This document shows, one piece after another, positions 1-9,447 of a DNA stretch of 64,000 bases; position 1 is the first letter of the stretch, and each line of letters starts with the position of its first letter. This DNA comes from Sipunculus nudus. Taxonomy: Eukaryota; Annelida; Sipuncula; Golfingiida; Sipunculidae. The position numbers and the translations under genes were made by a program. Location: NCBI GenBank assembly GCA_026874595.1, contig CM049316.1, positions 43,851,695-43,915,694 on the forward strand, read 5' to 3'. Below the pieces are notes generated by a model, which saw only the letters and a list, made by a program, of their open reading frames with translations, was not told the DNA's origin and did not search any database.

Positions 1-255
1 TTAAGCTGGCAAGAGCCCTGACCCGTATGAATCAAAAGAAAAGTAATCTTGGCAAAAGAAAATAAACATCCATTCTTAGGCTGGAAATTGTCTCCAAGAA
101 AATATAGTCTGCAGATACATTTTGGATACGGCACATTTTTCAGGATTATTTTCACTGTTTGTTTCCGTTTTGATCCATAGCTTGTTTAATATTGTCTCAC
201 AAATTCAGTGACTTGAATACAATAAGAAATTCTAACAGTAGGAAGAAAAAATGAA
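1..255. other. no feature seen
   Basis: AT-rich sequence. I see no convincing coding frame, repeat unit or RNA motif. Confidence 0.5.
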
Positions 256-489
256 ATGATTATCATCAAATATACCAGTGAACTGAAGCTCATCAGGGGA
301 ATTATGTCGGCGGATCTGACGAATGAGATAATAAAATCATATACAACGAAGACTCGATACACGCGGGAGACCATAGGTCTTGACTATAACTTTATAAAGC
401 ATGAATTAAAAGCCTTGGGCATCAAGGATTCTGATTGCAGCCTGGTGTATGCCTTTACTTCTGATTTACTCTATAATTTCTCGGAATAG
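256..489 (+). CDS. uncharacterised ORF, possible exon
   Basis: A 77-codon frame with a soluble, mixed-charge composition (contains MSADLTNEIIKSYTTKTRY) that is less biased than most AT-rich chance frames here. An alternative start is the internal ATG at 304. No family, signal peptide or membrane segment is recognised. There is an AG at 229 but no strong polypyrimidine tract, and no poly(A) signal stands out downstream. It could be a last exon or a chance frame; nothing nearby supports either. Confidence 0.2.
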   Translation: MIIIKYTSELKLIRGIMSADLTNEIIKSYTTKTRYTRETIGLDYNFIKHELKALGIKDSDCSLVYAFTSDLLYNFSE

Positions 490-731
490 GTTGGAAATAT
501 TTGTCATTTTTGAGAGAGATTTGTGTGAAATATGTGTGCATACGCAACCATTTCAAGGAAGGTTGCCCACTGTAAAGTATTTATATGCTCGTAAAAGACG
601 GGTCGTAATATGGAATTGGTCCTTATCCATTAATGTCTCCCCGATAACCAACTAGAGATCTGATGGAATTTTATGGAACTTTAAATATTTGACAATAGAT
701 TATCCCGCCTGAGTTAAATGTTTGACAAAGT
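490..731. other. no feature seen
   Basis: Non-coding AT-rich sequence without recognisable repeats. Confidence 0.5.
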
Positions 732-805
732 CCACGCATATTTAATGAGGTCAGAGGTCAGCAATTTTCCACGCATATTTAATGAGGTCAGAGGTCAGCA
801 ATTTT
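732..805 (+). repeat. 37-bp tandem duplication, two perfect units
   Basis: The units 732-768 and 769-805 are identical (each starts CCACGCATATTTAATGAGG). A perfect match implies a recent slippage or unequal-exchange event. Confidence 0.97.
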
Positions 806-1246
806 TTCGTTGTATTGCTGTGTTTACTATGAATTGATGGACTTTGACGAAATTTCGGTATTAATATTTAACCATTTAAGTAGATGAATTCATTTCAGGT
901 TTAATTCCCTACAAAATCTGTGCATATTGGATACGGTCAAAGGTCATAAGATATACGACGATATTTCTTGTGTATCGAATCTCCAGGCAATTACGATAAT
1001 ATATGTAGCAAAGAAAGAAAGGAGTATTGAGTGATAACTTTAATTAATCATCATAAATTAACCGAGTTGTGCAACATAAATGCATAAGAGTCTTAATACA
1101 TTGAACTGACATTGGGCGCTAGAGGGGGCTCTACCACGGGCGAAAGAAGCCTTAATGATTAAGTGAAAGTATTATTGGCTACCAGTGCGGCCTATGAAGA
1201 AAAAACTTGCTAACGTTGTCTAAATGGCAGAAGCTGCAAGTATAAA
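806..1246. other. no feature seen
   Basis: No convincing frame or repeat. A short GC-richer patch (GGGCGCTAGAGGGGG) lies near 1115. Confidence 0.5.
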
Positions 1247-1510
1247 ATGGCATTCATCTGGAGGCTCTGTCGTTTCATTGTTCGGGTTCGGTCCTCGATT
1301 GGCAAGGCTGGGTCTCCGCTGCTGGGATCGGTGGAGGGAATGTACGCTGCTTCTGCCATTGTAGCTGTGGGTATTGTGGCTTTTCTAAAAAAAGTCACCG
1401 GTGCGGGTAAAACGGTGGCGGTCTCTCGCGGCTTGTTGCTTGGCTTGGGGGCATCACGTCAATTGGCTCTCAAAATTATGCTTCAGGAGCGCACAGGGCT
1501 GGGGACTTGA
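1247..1510 (+). CDS. uncharacterised GC-rich ORF with one hydrophobic segment
   Basis: An 87-codon ATG-initiated frame whose base composition is clearly more GC-rich than its flanks. The middle contains a hydrophobic stretch (MYAASAIVAVGIVAFLKK) that could be a single membrane helix, followed by a basic Gly/Ala/Leu-rich tail. No conserved motif is recognised. The local GC rise could mark an exon or an inserted foreign or repeat segment. No flanking splice sites or poly(A) signal decide this. Confidence 0.2.
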   Translation: MAFIWRLCRFIVRVRSSIGKAGSPLLGSVEGMYAASAIVAVGIVAFLKKVTGAGKTVAVSRGLLLGLGASRQLALKIMLQERTGLGT

Positions 1511-1614
1511 CCACGGCAACCTGTAGCTGCTAGACAAAGCAAACAATATCTTAAGTCAGTCAGTCAGGCTACAAGTGCTTTTACATACTTTAGACTTTTT
1601 GATATATACATATA

Positions 1615-1640
1615 TTATTATCATTATTATCATTATTATA
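1615..1640. repeat. degenerate (TTATCA/TTA)n microsatellite
   Basis: Short runs of ATTATTATCATT repeat through this interval. Confidence 0.8.
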
Positions 1641-1755
1641 AATCTGACAAAGCTTAATATCGACTTAAACAGAATTATGTTCTAACATATATGATTGTTT
1701 TCACAGTTATACAGACATGCAGACTTAAGATTAGTTTGTTTTAGTGAGGTTGGTT

Positions 1756-2125
1756 GCGTCTCCTCCTGGTCCTCGAGATCCCCCTATTCTCATGCTCCCC
1801 CTTTACCTCCTACTCCACCTCTTTTTTTCTCCATATCCTCCTCTTCTATCCCCCCATCACCTCTTTTTCGCAATATACTCCTCTTCTACTCTTCCCTTTT
1901 CTCCAAATGTTGCTCTTCTACTTCTCCCCTCCACCTTTTTTTCCATATCCTCCCCTTCTTCTCCCCTCCTCCTCGTTTTTATCCATACACTCTTCTTCTA
2001 CTTCTCCCCTCCTCCTTTTTCACATTTTCCTCTTCTACTTCTCTTCATTCTCTTCTCTCTTTTTCCTAATTTTTTCCCTACCATTTCTTCATCTTCATCA
2101 TTATCATCATCCCTTGGTCTTACAC
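1756..2125 (+). repeat. polypyrimidine (C/T) tract with imperfect tandem structure
   Basis: The plus strand is almost purely C and T for about 370 bases, with recurring blocks such as CTCTTCTACTTCTCCCCTCC. Three overlapping frames through it encode Ser/Pro/Phe/Leu-rich strings that merely reflect the base composition. Long mirror-like polypyrimidine tracts can form triplex (H-DNA). Confidence 0.9.
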
Positions 2126-3138
2126 TTATTCTTTCCGGAGGAAATTTAACTTAAATTCATAAAGTGTCAGGTTCAACAGTTAAACTTAATTTATTTTCAG
2201 TTCGATAATGTTCCTTCTTCAAGCAAGGCTGTTGCTAACTTAAAACTTCCGTGTGTTGATTACCAGTTAACACAAGGCCACGCAGAACATATCTCTCTAA
2301 AGGTAATGGCCTCGTAACAGCCCATGGCTTCTGTACTTTATTAGGCACTTCATTCGTTATCACCGCCAAAACAATAAAACACGGCAGATCTGGAGGTCTA
2401 CATTACATTTCTCATCTAAGCTGTCCTGTCAGGTACGAAGCTGTATCGATCCAGACAAACGTTTTTATCGAGAACTATGGGTCAGCCCTTAGGCTGGGTG
2501 AATATACCACCCTATGTATATCCATTAAACGGCAATGACAGTCAAAGTACAAAAAATGGGTTTCAATCTTCGGACCAACCTTTGTTAGCTCTCTGGCGCT
2601 CGCTGCAAGATTTTTTAATATAAACATCGCTGATCATATATTAAGCGTCATCCTGAATACTTTTTCCTGTACGGTTTCCACCAGGTAAAAATTGAAAAGA
2701 TATCCAAATCCTATCCAAATGTCGACACGACACGTTAAGGCATGCAGCTATATCGATTATAAGCCCGATGCCCGTTGTAGTCACACCAATATACCAACTG
2801 CTGAAAATACATACTTGCAGCCCTTATTATTATTTTTATTTTTCCCACTCTTTATGAAGTACATTTGATTACATAGATTAGAAAGCACGGAAAACCTGCG
2901 ACAACCAACTCCGGAGGCTCTAGGCTTTTATAAAGCTTTCTGCTGTACAAAAATAAAGCGCTATGCAGTATAGAGGAAATAAAAACGAATAACTGAAAAA
3001 CTGATGGACCTACGGGATTACCATTCAATCAGCGGACCGCCAAATGGGGTACTCTCCAAGCAGTTCAGAGAATATGTGCAGATATTAAAAACTGTATGGT
3101 AGAATGCCTGGAATGAAAAAAAAAGAATGCCACGCTAT
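2126..3138. other. no feature seen
   Basis: About 1 kb of mixed-composition DNA without a long frame, repeat or RNA signature I can support. Confidence 0.5.
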
Positions 3139-3390
3139 TTATTTTCCGCGAGAAAAATACATTATGACCATAGCAAGAAGAGGAAAAAGGTTTAAGGTAT
3201 AAGTTTGCTTCGTTCGGCGTTTAACATTTGCCTCCGGCTGTTGGGTCTGTTCAGTCACGTTGATTGCCAGGTTCCTCAGGGGATTTATATCATCAAGGCT
3301 TCTTTGTGTGTAGGCCCTAAGTTTTGTTTCTCTTTTTGATCTGTAGCCAGACCATCTAGGATTAGTGGCCACTTTTCTCCTGGGTCATCA
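3139..3390 (-). CDS. uncharacterised basic ORF, possible exon
   Basis: An open minus-strand frame (76 codons from the GTG at 3372, open slightly further upstream) rich in Arg, Lys, Thr, Gln and Asn; it contains NPRWSGYRSKRETKLRAYTQ. The last 20 residues turn hydrophobic and may be intron read-through. A CAG at its upstream edge could be a splice acceptor, though without a pyrimidine-rich run. No family recognised. It lies about 480 bp downstream of another minus-strand candidate (3867-4180), but that frame ends in its own stop, so they are not simply adjacent exons. Confidence 0.2.
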
Positions 3391-3553
3391 GGTTTTGTCT
3401 TTATGATTTACAGTCTGCCGAAAGGCGGGACAGAGATGGGCCTTATTTGACTTTGCGAGCATAACCCTTTGGGTGAATAATCTAATGCTGTAAATCCAGG
3501 TTCTCCTCAGATATCACATCTCAAACAACCTAGACTACAAACATGAATAAATA

Positions 3554-3557
<4 letters not shown>

Positions 3558-3599
<42 letters not shown>
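3558..3599. repeat. (GA)n microsatellite
   Basis: Uninterrupted GA dinucleotides over about 42 bp, followed by a short AGAGAGAA remnant. Confidence 0.98.
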
Positions 3600-3608
<9 letters not shown>

Positions 3609-3866
3609 TATTACGATACAAACACATATCACACACATATATAATTTTAAGGTTACAGGAGCAAGATAACAAAGACACGCTCTTTTTTTCAAACAGCACC
3701 TTTATAATCATTTTAACATAAAGACACAATCTATTATAAATTGACTTATCAGTGGCATTTTAATATTTCCATCCTTTGAATCTGTTTATACACAAGGGCA
3801 TAATCACATTATGAAAGAAGAAAGTTTTCATGTAGAGAGAACTAAATATATTGAGGTATATTAAAG

Positions 3867-4180
3867 CTATTCAGACGCTCCACATTTTTTCAAAGCAACT
3901 ATAGACATAAGTCCGTCGTTCCATGGCCGCCTAAAGGCTTTGGGAAGCCTAAAAGGGTCTGTGTTTAACAGACGTTTCTTTACATCTATGATATCGATGT
4001 ACACGCAGAATGGTTTCTTTTCAATGAACATCACATACAGGTTTCACTTTTTGACGTCAACACGCTCACCGTTTACAAAAATGACTTTCGGTTCCTCGTG
4101 GAATGCTAGTAGTGGTGTTGGCTCATTGAAAACCCGTGCATCTTTCGAGCTTAAATAAAGGTGTACCCAACAATCGTCAA
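3867..4180 (-). pseudogene. broken coding frame of unknown family, candidate last exon
   Basis: Read on the minus strand, one frame stays open from just after a T-rich run plus TTCTGTTAAG (a good splice-acceptor context, AG at 4181-4182) to a TAG at 3867-3869. It is interrupted only by a TGA at 4044-4046. The roughly 103 codons look like a globular protein with alternating hydrophobic and charged residues (for example KVIFVNGERVDVKK before the TGA and KKPFCVYIDIIDVKKRLL after it). I do not recognise the family. The plus-strand ATG frame over the same bases looks like a shadow. The TGA could be a CGA or TGG mutation (pseudogene), a sequencing error, or a recoded codon; the first two are likelier. 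It could still be a chance frame. Confidence 0.35.
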
Positions 4181-4192
4181 CTTAACAGAAGC

Positions 4193-4218
4193 AAAAAAAA
4201 AAAAAAAAAAAAAAAAAA
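4193..4218. repeat. A26 homopolymer
   Basis: A run of 26 A on the plus strand. On the minus strand it is a T run just upstream of the candidate acceptor at 4181. Confidence 0.98.
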
Positions 4219-4912
4219 CAAGAACAAGCAAAACATTCCATATATGTCACAGAACAGAAATAAAAATGTCAATTACAATAAAGATCCACTTTGATGCGGA
4301 CAGAAATCATTTCCGAATGGAAATCACAAGAGCACGACTCTGCCGGTTAGGGATCGTAGGTATATAAATTGTATCCCCACAATGCATTTGGAGTTCTAAA
4401 TACAATACGGCGAAGGTATAAATATCGTGAAGACACGTCAGATGCGCTTTGTATTAGGGCCTTTATATGTAATATGTATTACCTTTATATAAAAAGGCCT
4501 GTATATTGATGGACAGGATTTAAGTATGTTATTATTATTTAATGTTAGCGTATTTAAAGGATCTTAGAGTTTCTACCATTTTTGCAAAAATGCATGTGCT
4601 GATTTTAGTCACGCGGCGCCGTCACCTCTGTGCATATGTTTGTATTTGGTTCACAATCATTGCATTATGTGGCAGACATTTTCCATTACAAAGATATCTT
4701 CAACTTGTCTATTAATTTACTCTTGGTCGTATCGGCACCTGCGTCTCCAGGGTTTTCACGATAAATTAAAAAGAATAAAAAAATAATATAGACCTTTAGC
4801 ATTTTAAGCTGTTGCTCCAAACGGTTTATATGAAGCAAAATGAAGCAGTCAAAGACCACAGTACCCCACAACAGGATCCTCATCAAATTTTGCAGTGTAG
4901 GTCTACACGCCT
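4219..4912. other. no feature seen
   Basis: No gene recognised. It contains a short inverted or palindromic stretch around 4466-4505 (GGGCCTTTATAT ... ATATAAAAAGGCC) of unknown meaning. Confidence 0.5.
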
Positions 4913-5060
4913 AAGGTGTGGGCAGTCGAGGGGTAAAACGTTCGGTTATTTCCGCCGGTGGTCCGGGTTCGATCCCGTCGTGGCTATGAAAGTGAGTCGT
5001 TTTGCGGCCGATTCAAGGCCGGTGGTTTCCGCCGGGGTCACCCACCCCTAAACACCACCG
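4913..5060 (+). mobile_element. tRNA-derived SINE fragment
   Basis: An A-box-like segment (GGGCAGTCGAGGGG) is followed after roughly 40 bp by a canonical B box GGTTCGATCCC at 4966-4976. The B box is flanked by a CGGG/CCCG T-arm stem, as in the RNA polymerase III promoter of tRNA-derived SINEs. The GC-rich body (GGCCGGTGGTTTCCGCCGGG) follows directly. No clear poly(A) tail or target duplication was found, so the copy is probably truncated. Small frames here are shadows. Confidence 0.55.
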
Positions 5061-5806
5061 AACCCCACCCTGAATGCCAAGTACATGTATTAGTTATAAT
5101 AATTATATTTGTACAAAACATAAATATAAAAAACTTTAAAGTAAATTACCTGCCACGGTTCAAAAACCTCAACTCAGGCCTTCTCCCCTAATACCAATTA
5201 ATAGCTCTATTTGATTAGAATAACGTATGGGACAATGGGACAGATTCCTTTAATCAATAGCATTATGGTGATTTATATGATTCGAAAAGTAATGGATTGT
5301 TCCTTGAAGGTTTCCAAATATGACATTTTATCAATAATTTATCAAAAGGTTTTCAACAGACATACCAAATATACCAAATATAACCAAAGGTAAAATTAAG
5401 CGGTGTGCGATTTCATTTATTATATTGATGATTGGTCGTTTGCTTTCATTATCGATTAAATAAATTGCATATTGCATAATCGAATACAGGTGTATGTATA
5501 CACCTCCAAATAAGTTATATTATCCCAACAGAATAATATGGGGCATAAAAGAGTGAACACCACGAAAACTTAACCTTGTGCAACGAATAAGTATAAAAAT
5601 CCGTGACCTTTCAGGGTGATATTAAAATTAGAATGAATTACCATTAAAGTCAATGTTTAAGGTATAATTCTATACAGGTCGTATTTTATCTTTAAATCAT
5701 CAAATGTGATTTTACAACCGATACCACCAGAAGTAAACTTAACACCTATCCCTACGTGCGTGCATAAGTGTAATACAATATGAAGTTATCGCTGTTTACT
5801 GCCCGA
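5061..5806. other. no feature seen
   Basis: AT-rich DNA; short frames only. Confidence 0.5.
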
Positions 5807-6191
5807 TATATGATGACGATCTACTGGAATGAGATATTTTAAATGCATATTGCTTTCCGGCTGTCAATGTCGGATAGATCGTACCATGGTAAAAGGTTGC
5901 TCGGAGGTCCTTATGTAACAGACAATCGTGTCAGTGGAGGTAAAGGGGTACCAGGTGTTACGGGGTGCATATTAAAGCGGGTTTAGCATATTATATAGCA
6001 TATATATGATGACGATGTACTGGAATGAGATATTTTAAATGCCTATAGCTTTCCGGCTGTCAATGCCGGATATATCGTACCATGGTAAAAGGTTGCTCGG
6101 AGGTCCTTATGTATCAGACAATCGTGTCAGTGGAGGTAAAGGGGTACCAGGTGTTACGGGGTGCATATAAAAGCGGGTTTAGCATATTAAA
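5807..6191 (+). repeat. 196-bp tandem duplication, two units
   Basis: Unit 1 (5807-6002) and unit 2 (6003-6191) both begin TATATGATGACGAT and share nearly all their sequence through GTACCAGGTGTTACGGGGTG and AAGCGGGTTTAGCATATTA, with only scattered substitutions. Confidence 0.97.
5867..5986 (+). CDS. small Gly-rich ORF duplicated within the 196-bp repeat
   Basis: An ATG frame of 39 codons (begins MSDRSYHGKRLLGGPY) ends in TAG. The second repeat unit carries the same frame at 6063-6170, starting MPDISYHGKRLLGG and stopping four codons earlier at TAA. The frame is GC-richer than its flanks. No family recognised and no splice context seen. Conservation between units may simply reflect recent duplication, so coding status is unproven. 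Confidence 0.12.
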   Translation: MSDRSYHGKRLLGGPYVTDNRVSGGKGVPGVTGCILKRV

Positions 6192-7035
6192 ACTAAATAC
6201 GATGAAAAAGAAACACATACACACGTGATGGGTACAGCTGATTTTTTTGCAACTAGAGAAGGCTTCTTAAAGGTTTCAGCTAATAATATGAAAAGACCAA
6301 GGTGTCCCCAGTGTAAAGACTTCAGGTTGCCCCCCCCCCCCCCCCCCAATTTCGGATTAACCCCCCTCCCTGATAATCTGATATCGCTTTAGATTAACCG
6401 CGTGTTAGTCTGGACCTATTTTCAGGTTATCTCCGGGCTGATTACCCCTCTCTGGTTAAACAAATGTTAAATTTTTGTGCCTTAACTAATGATATATCAT
6501 TTCATTAAATGACTTGAAAGAAGTGAGTTTAAAAAGTTTGAATTCATCCATGAAAGATAAAATTGTCGCTAATTGTTAATAATATTGTAAATTATATCTA
6601 TATTGACAAACACACATCACCAAGGCGCATAACATATTACATGCTCACGTATAAGATACATAAATTCAAAATGATTGGGAAAATCAAGAAGAATAAATAC
6701 CATATGAATTTTAAGTAAATAAATAAAAAGAAGCAGCCTATTTGAAGAGGTAATCTGCAAATGCAAGGGTATCGATTTCAGTTACCGGGGATTGGGGGGG
6801 GGGGGGGGGCGTACTCTTGTCGGATTAAGTGTACTGAGAAGTAGGATTATCTACGAAATTAATAAATTATTTATGCATTTTATGAATTTAAGAACTAAAA
6901 TTAGACTCGGGCACACTGTCACGTGGACTTGTGATAAAAAATGAGTGAATAGCTTTACATTATTCTTCCCATTAATTTGCATTTGAGAAATATGTAATAT
7001 TGATAAAATCAAATTAATTACTAATAAGTAACGAT
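6192..7035. other. non-coding DNA with C and G homopolymers
   Basis: Contains C18 at 6330-6347 and G16 at 6794-6809. Otherwise AT-rich and featureless. Confidence 0.6.
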
Positions 7036-7036
7036 C

Positions 7037-7076
<40 letters not shown>
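7036..7076. repeat. (AAT)n microsatellite, probable LINE 3' tail
   Basis: About 13 AAT units. Read on the minus strand they lie just beyond the 3' region of the LINE at 7077-8989, where CR1/L2-type elements often carry a short microsatellite tail. Confidence 0.9.
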
Positions 7077-8989
7077 TTTTATTTTGTAAAGTCTTAAAAT
7101 CCACAGTGTTGTGCTCTAAAACGCTATTACAAGCAAGCATTTGCATAAAAATAAATATGAGAACAAATTTTCATTAAATAAAAATTAAGACAAACATTTA
7201 GACATGATTTAGGATAGATAAAACATGCCCATCATCCATTTATATACCTTAACTATGATACTAAACCAATAAAAGACATTAAACCTATAAAAGTGTAGTT
7301 CAAATTACGGTATGGAATTGAAAATCTGCACATATGCAAAATCGCAGCTAATCGAAAAATTGCACAAATAAATATGTTTTAAGCATTTATTAAAAGCGGT
7401 TAGGCTCTCAGCTTTTTTTTAATTCTAAAGGAAATGAATCCAACAATGTGGGACCTGCCACACAAAATGCTCTTTGAGCAATCATGGAAGACTTTGTATG
7501 TGGAACAAAAAGTAAGTCATGATCCGCCGATCTGAGGCATCTACCTTGTGTGTACGAAAGAATTATATCCTGTGTGTAGACAGGGGCCATGCGATGTTTG
7601 GTCTTAAAAATAGTATGGCTACCTTAAATTTAATACGCTGTCTTACAGGAAGCCAGTGCAGCTCCCGCAATACAGGTGTAATATGATCATACTTGTCACA
7701 TAGTATACGGGCTGCGCTCTTCTGGACTCGCAGAAACCTATGAATTAATGAAGATGAATACCCAAGAAGTAAAGCATTTCCATATAAAACTTGGTAGTGA
7801 CAACAGCATGGATCAGGCGCTCAAGAGAGCGTTGATCCAAATACGCTTTTATTTCATAGATGTTGTTGAGATGCATTAGGCCACACGGCATATGGTGTTC
7901 ACATGCTGCTCCATGCTGGAATGGGAATCAAAATAAACACCAAGGCTTCGAATCCACTGAGATGGTGGAACTTTATGTTCGCCTTATTAGAAGATTTGGA
8001 CATTTAATCTTTGTCGCCAATTGTTTCGGTGTAATCAGTATCACCTCTGTTTTATCATTGTTCATTTTCACGCTGTTGTTGACCGTCCACTTACGTACTA
8101 AACTAGCAGTATCCTCCATATATGTAATGTTACTGCTGAGGTGCTCAGGCCTGAAAATCAAATACAAAGTAGAATCATCAGCATACATATTATAAAAACT
8201 ACGCTCGTGCAGTAAAGTTCCTAAGGGAGCAGTGTAACGAGAAAAGATAACAGGTCCTAAGACAGAGCCCTGGGGCACACCACAGTCCAATATTTGCAAC
8301 TTAGACTTAATCCCTTCAATCTGGACTGACTGGCTACTTTTACAAAGATATGATGCAAACCATTCTAGGGCAGTGCCAGTAACTCCTATTGACCGGAGAG
8401 TATCAAGCAAATTCTCATGACTGACCGTATCAAAGGCAGCTGACAAGTCAATCATGACTAAAAGTACACAATTATTCTCTCCAAGAGTACATTGGACGTC
8501 ATTGTGTCTCTGTGGGGTGTCCAGTCCGATAAGCTGATTGATATGGCTTCTCTAAATTATTATCTACTAGATGTTTGCGGTGTCGTGAACAAACGACCTT
8601 CTCCATCAATTTATAAACAAACGCCAAATTAGAGACAGGTCTAAAGTTTTTTTTTAAACTTCAGGATAGACTGTAGATTTCTTAATAAGCGGGTTGACGA
8701 GAGCGGTTTTGTAGTTCTGTGGAAATGCACCAGTTGAAAGTGACCGGTTAAGTATGTGTGTAATGACAGGAGTTAATTCCTTGGAACATGCCTTCAGCAG
8801 TCTGATCGGTATGGGGTCAAGGTCGCATTGCTTGCCGGCAGATGCTGAGATAATACGCCCAACTTCGTCCACGGTGGCAGAAGCCAAATTCTTCATGGGA
8901 GAAAGTACGCGAGTGCTCGAAAATGTAGGTCCAGAATAAGAAATAATATTTAATTCATGATTTATGCGAATTAGGGGTAAAATATACAT
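7077..8989 (-). mobile_element. decayed non-LTR retrotransposon (CR1/L2/Jockey-type reverse transcriptase)
   Basis: A minus-strand reverse transcriptase of a non-LTR element, 5'-truncated and broken into frames. Fingers region at 8654-8989 (contains CDLDPIPIRLLK and LSTGAFPQNYKTALVNPLIK). A stop and shifted frames follow, with RPVSNLAFVYKLMEKVV and PYQSAYRTGH still legible. The palm is at 7973-8455 with motif A (DLSAAFDTVSHENLL), motif B (GVPQGSVLGP) and motif C (YADD near 8185). Downstream, YDHITPVLRELHWLPVRQR near 7650 and a C-terminal block ending at 7408 (GRCLRSADHDLLFVPHTKSS, then AGPTLLDSFPLELKKS) match the usual end of CR1/L2 ORF2. Endonuclease and ORF1 are absent. It cannot be autonomous. 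Clade placement is from motif recall only. Confidence 0.9.
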
Positions 8990-9067
8990 TTTCCCTCTGT
9001 TTACTTACATAATATTGCTACTTTCGTATACTAACAATAGCTAACTAACTAACTAGCTGTTATTTTA

Positions 9068-9073
9068 TTTTAT
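9068..9073 (-). terminator. AATAAA poly(A) signal downstream of candidate last exon
   Basis: On the minus strand AATAAA lies about 190 bp past the stop codon of the frame at 9265-9447, a normal 3'-UTR distance. The hexamer is frequent by chance in AT-rich DNA. Confidence 0.3.
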
Positions 9074-9264
9074 TCAGAGGTTTAAAGAATTCGTTGAGGC
9101 AATAAAAACTAATTCATTCAAAATATTTTCTAATACAAATGTGCCTATCTATTGACACACAGACACACGCACATACATATATATTTTACATATGTTTTCT
9201 GGATGCATATACACTAACAGCGCTCTGTCCAGTTAGTCTTTAAGCAGCGTCTGAGGTGACAGAG

Positions 9265-9447
9265 TTAACCCACTCCAGCATAGCGGTCTCTGCGGTTGTG
9301 TGTGAGCGGTATATGCCGGTCGAGTGGCTCATCTGTCTGTGATTCCTCGTAGCTATCTTTTCTTCCATCCGTATTTTCTTTCTTTTTCTTGATTTTCTGG
9401 TGATCAAACTTGTTCACCTCTCGGTCTAGCCACATCACGACCTTCAC
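9265..9447 (-). CDS. candidate terminal exon, unknown protein
   Basis: On the minus strand a pyrimidine-containing stretch ending TTATCTATTTCTAG (AG at 9448-9449) is followed directly by 60 open codons and a TAA at 9265-9267. The peptide is strongly hydrophilic: it starts KVVMWLDREVNKFDHQKIKK, continues with a Lys/Glu/Asp-rich tract and ends RRDRYAGVG. This would fit a cytoplasmic tail after a membrane domain, but that is inference. A minus-strand AATAAA follows about 190 bp downstream. No upstream exon was found on the minus strand within reach, so introns would be long. The family is not recognised; a chance frame is the alternative. Confidence 0.4.
   Translation of the reverse strand: MKVVMWLDREVNKFDHQKIKKKKENTDGRKDSYEESQTDEPLDRHIPLTHNRRDRYAGVG

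Noticed and set aside
1695-2154. Three overlapping plus-strand Ser/Pro/Leu-rich frames
   Set aside because: Product of a C/T-only tract read in three frames.
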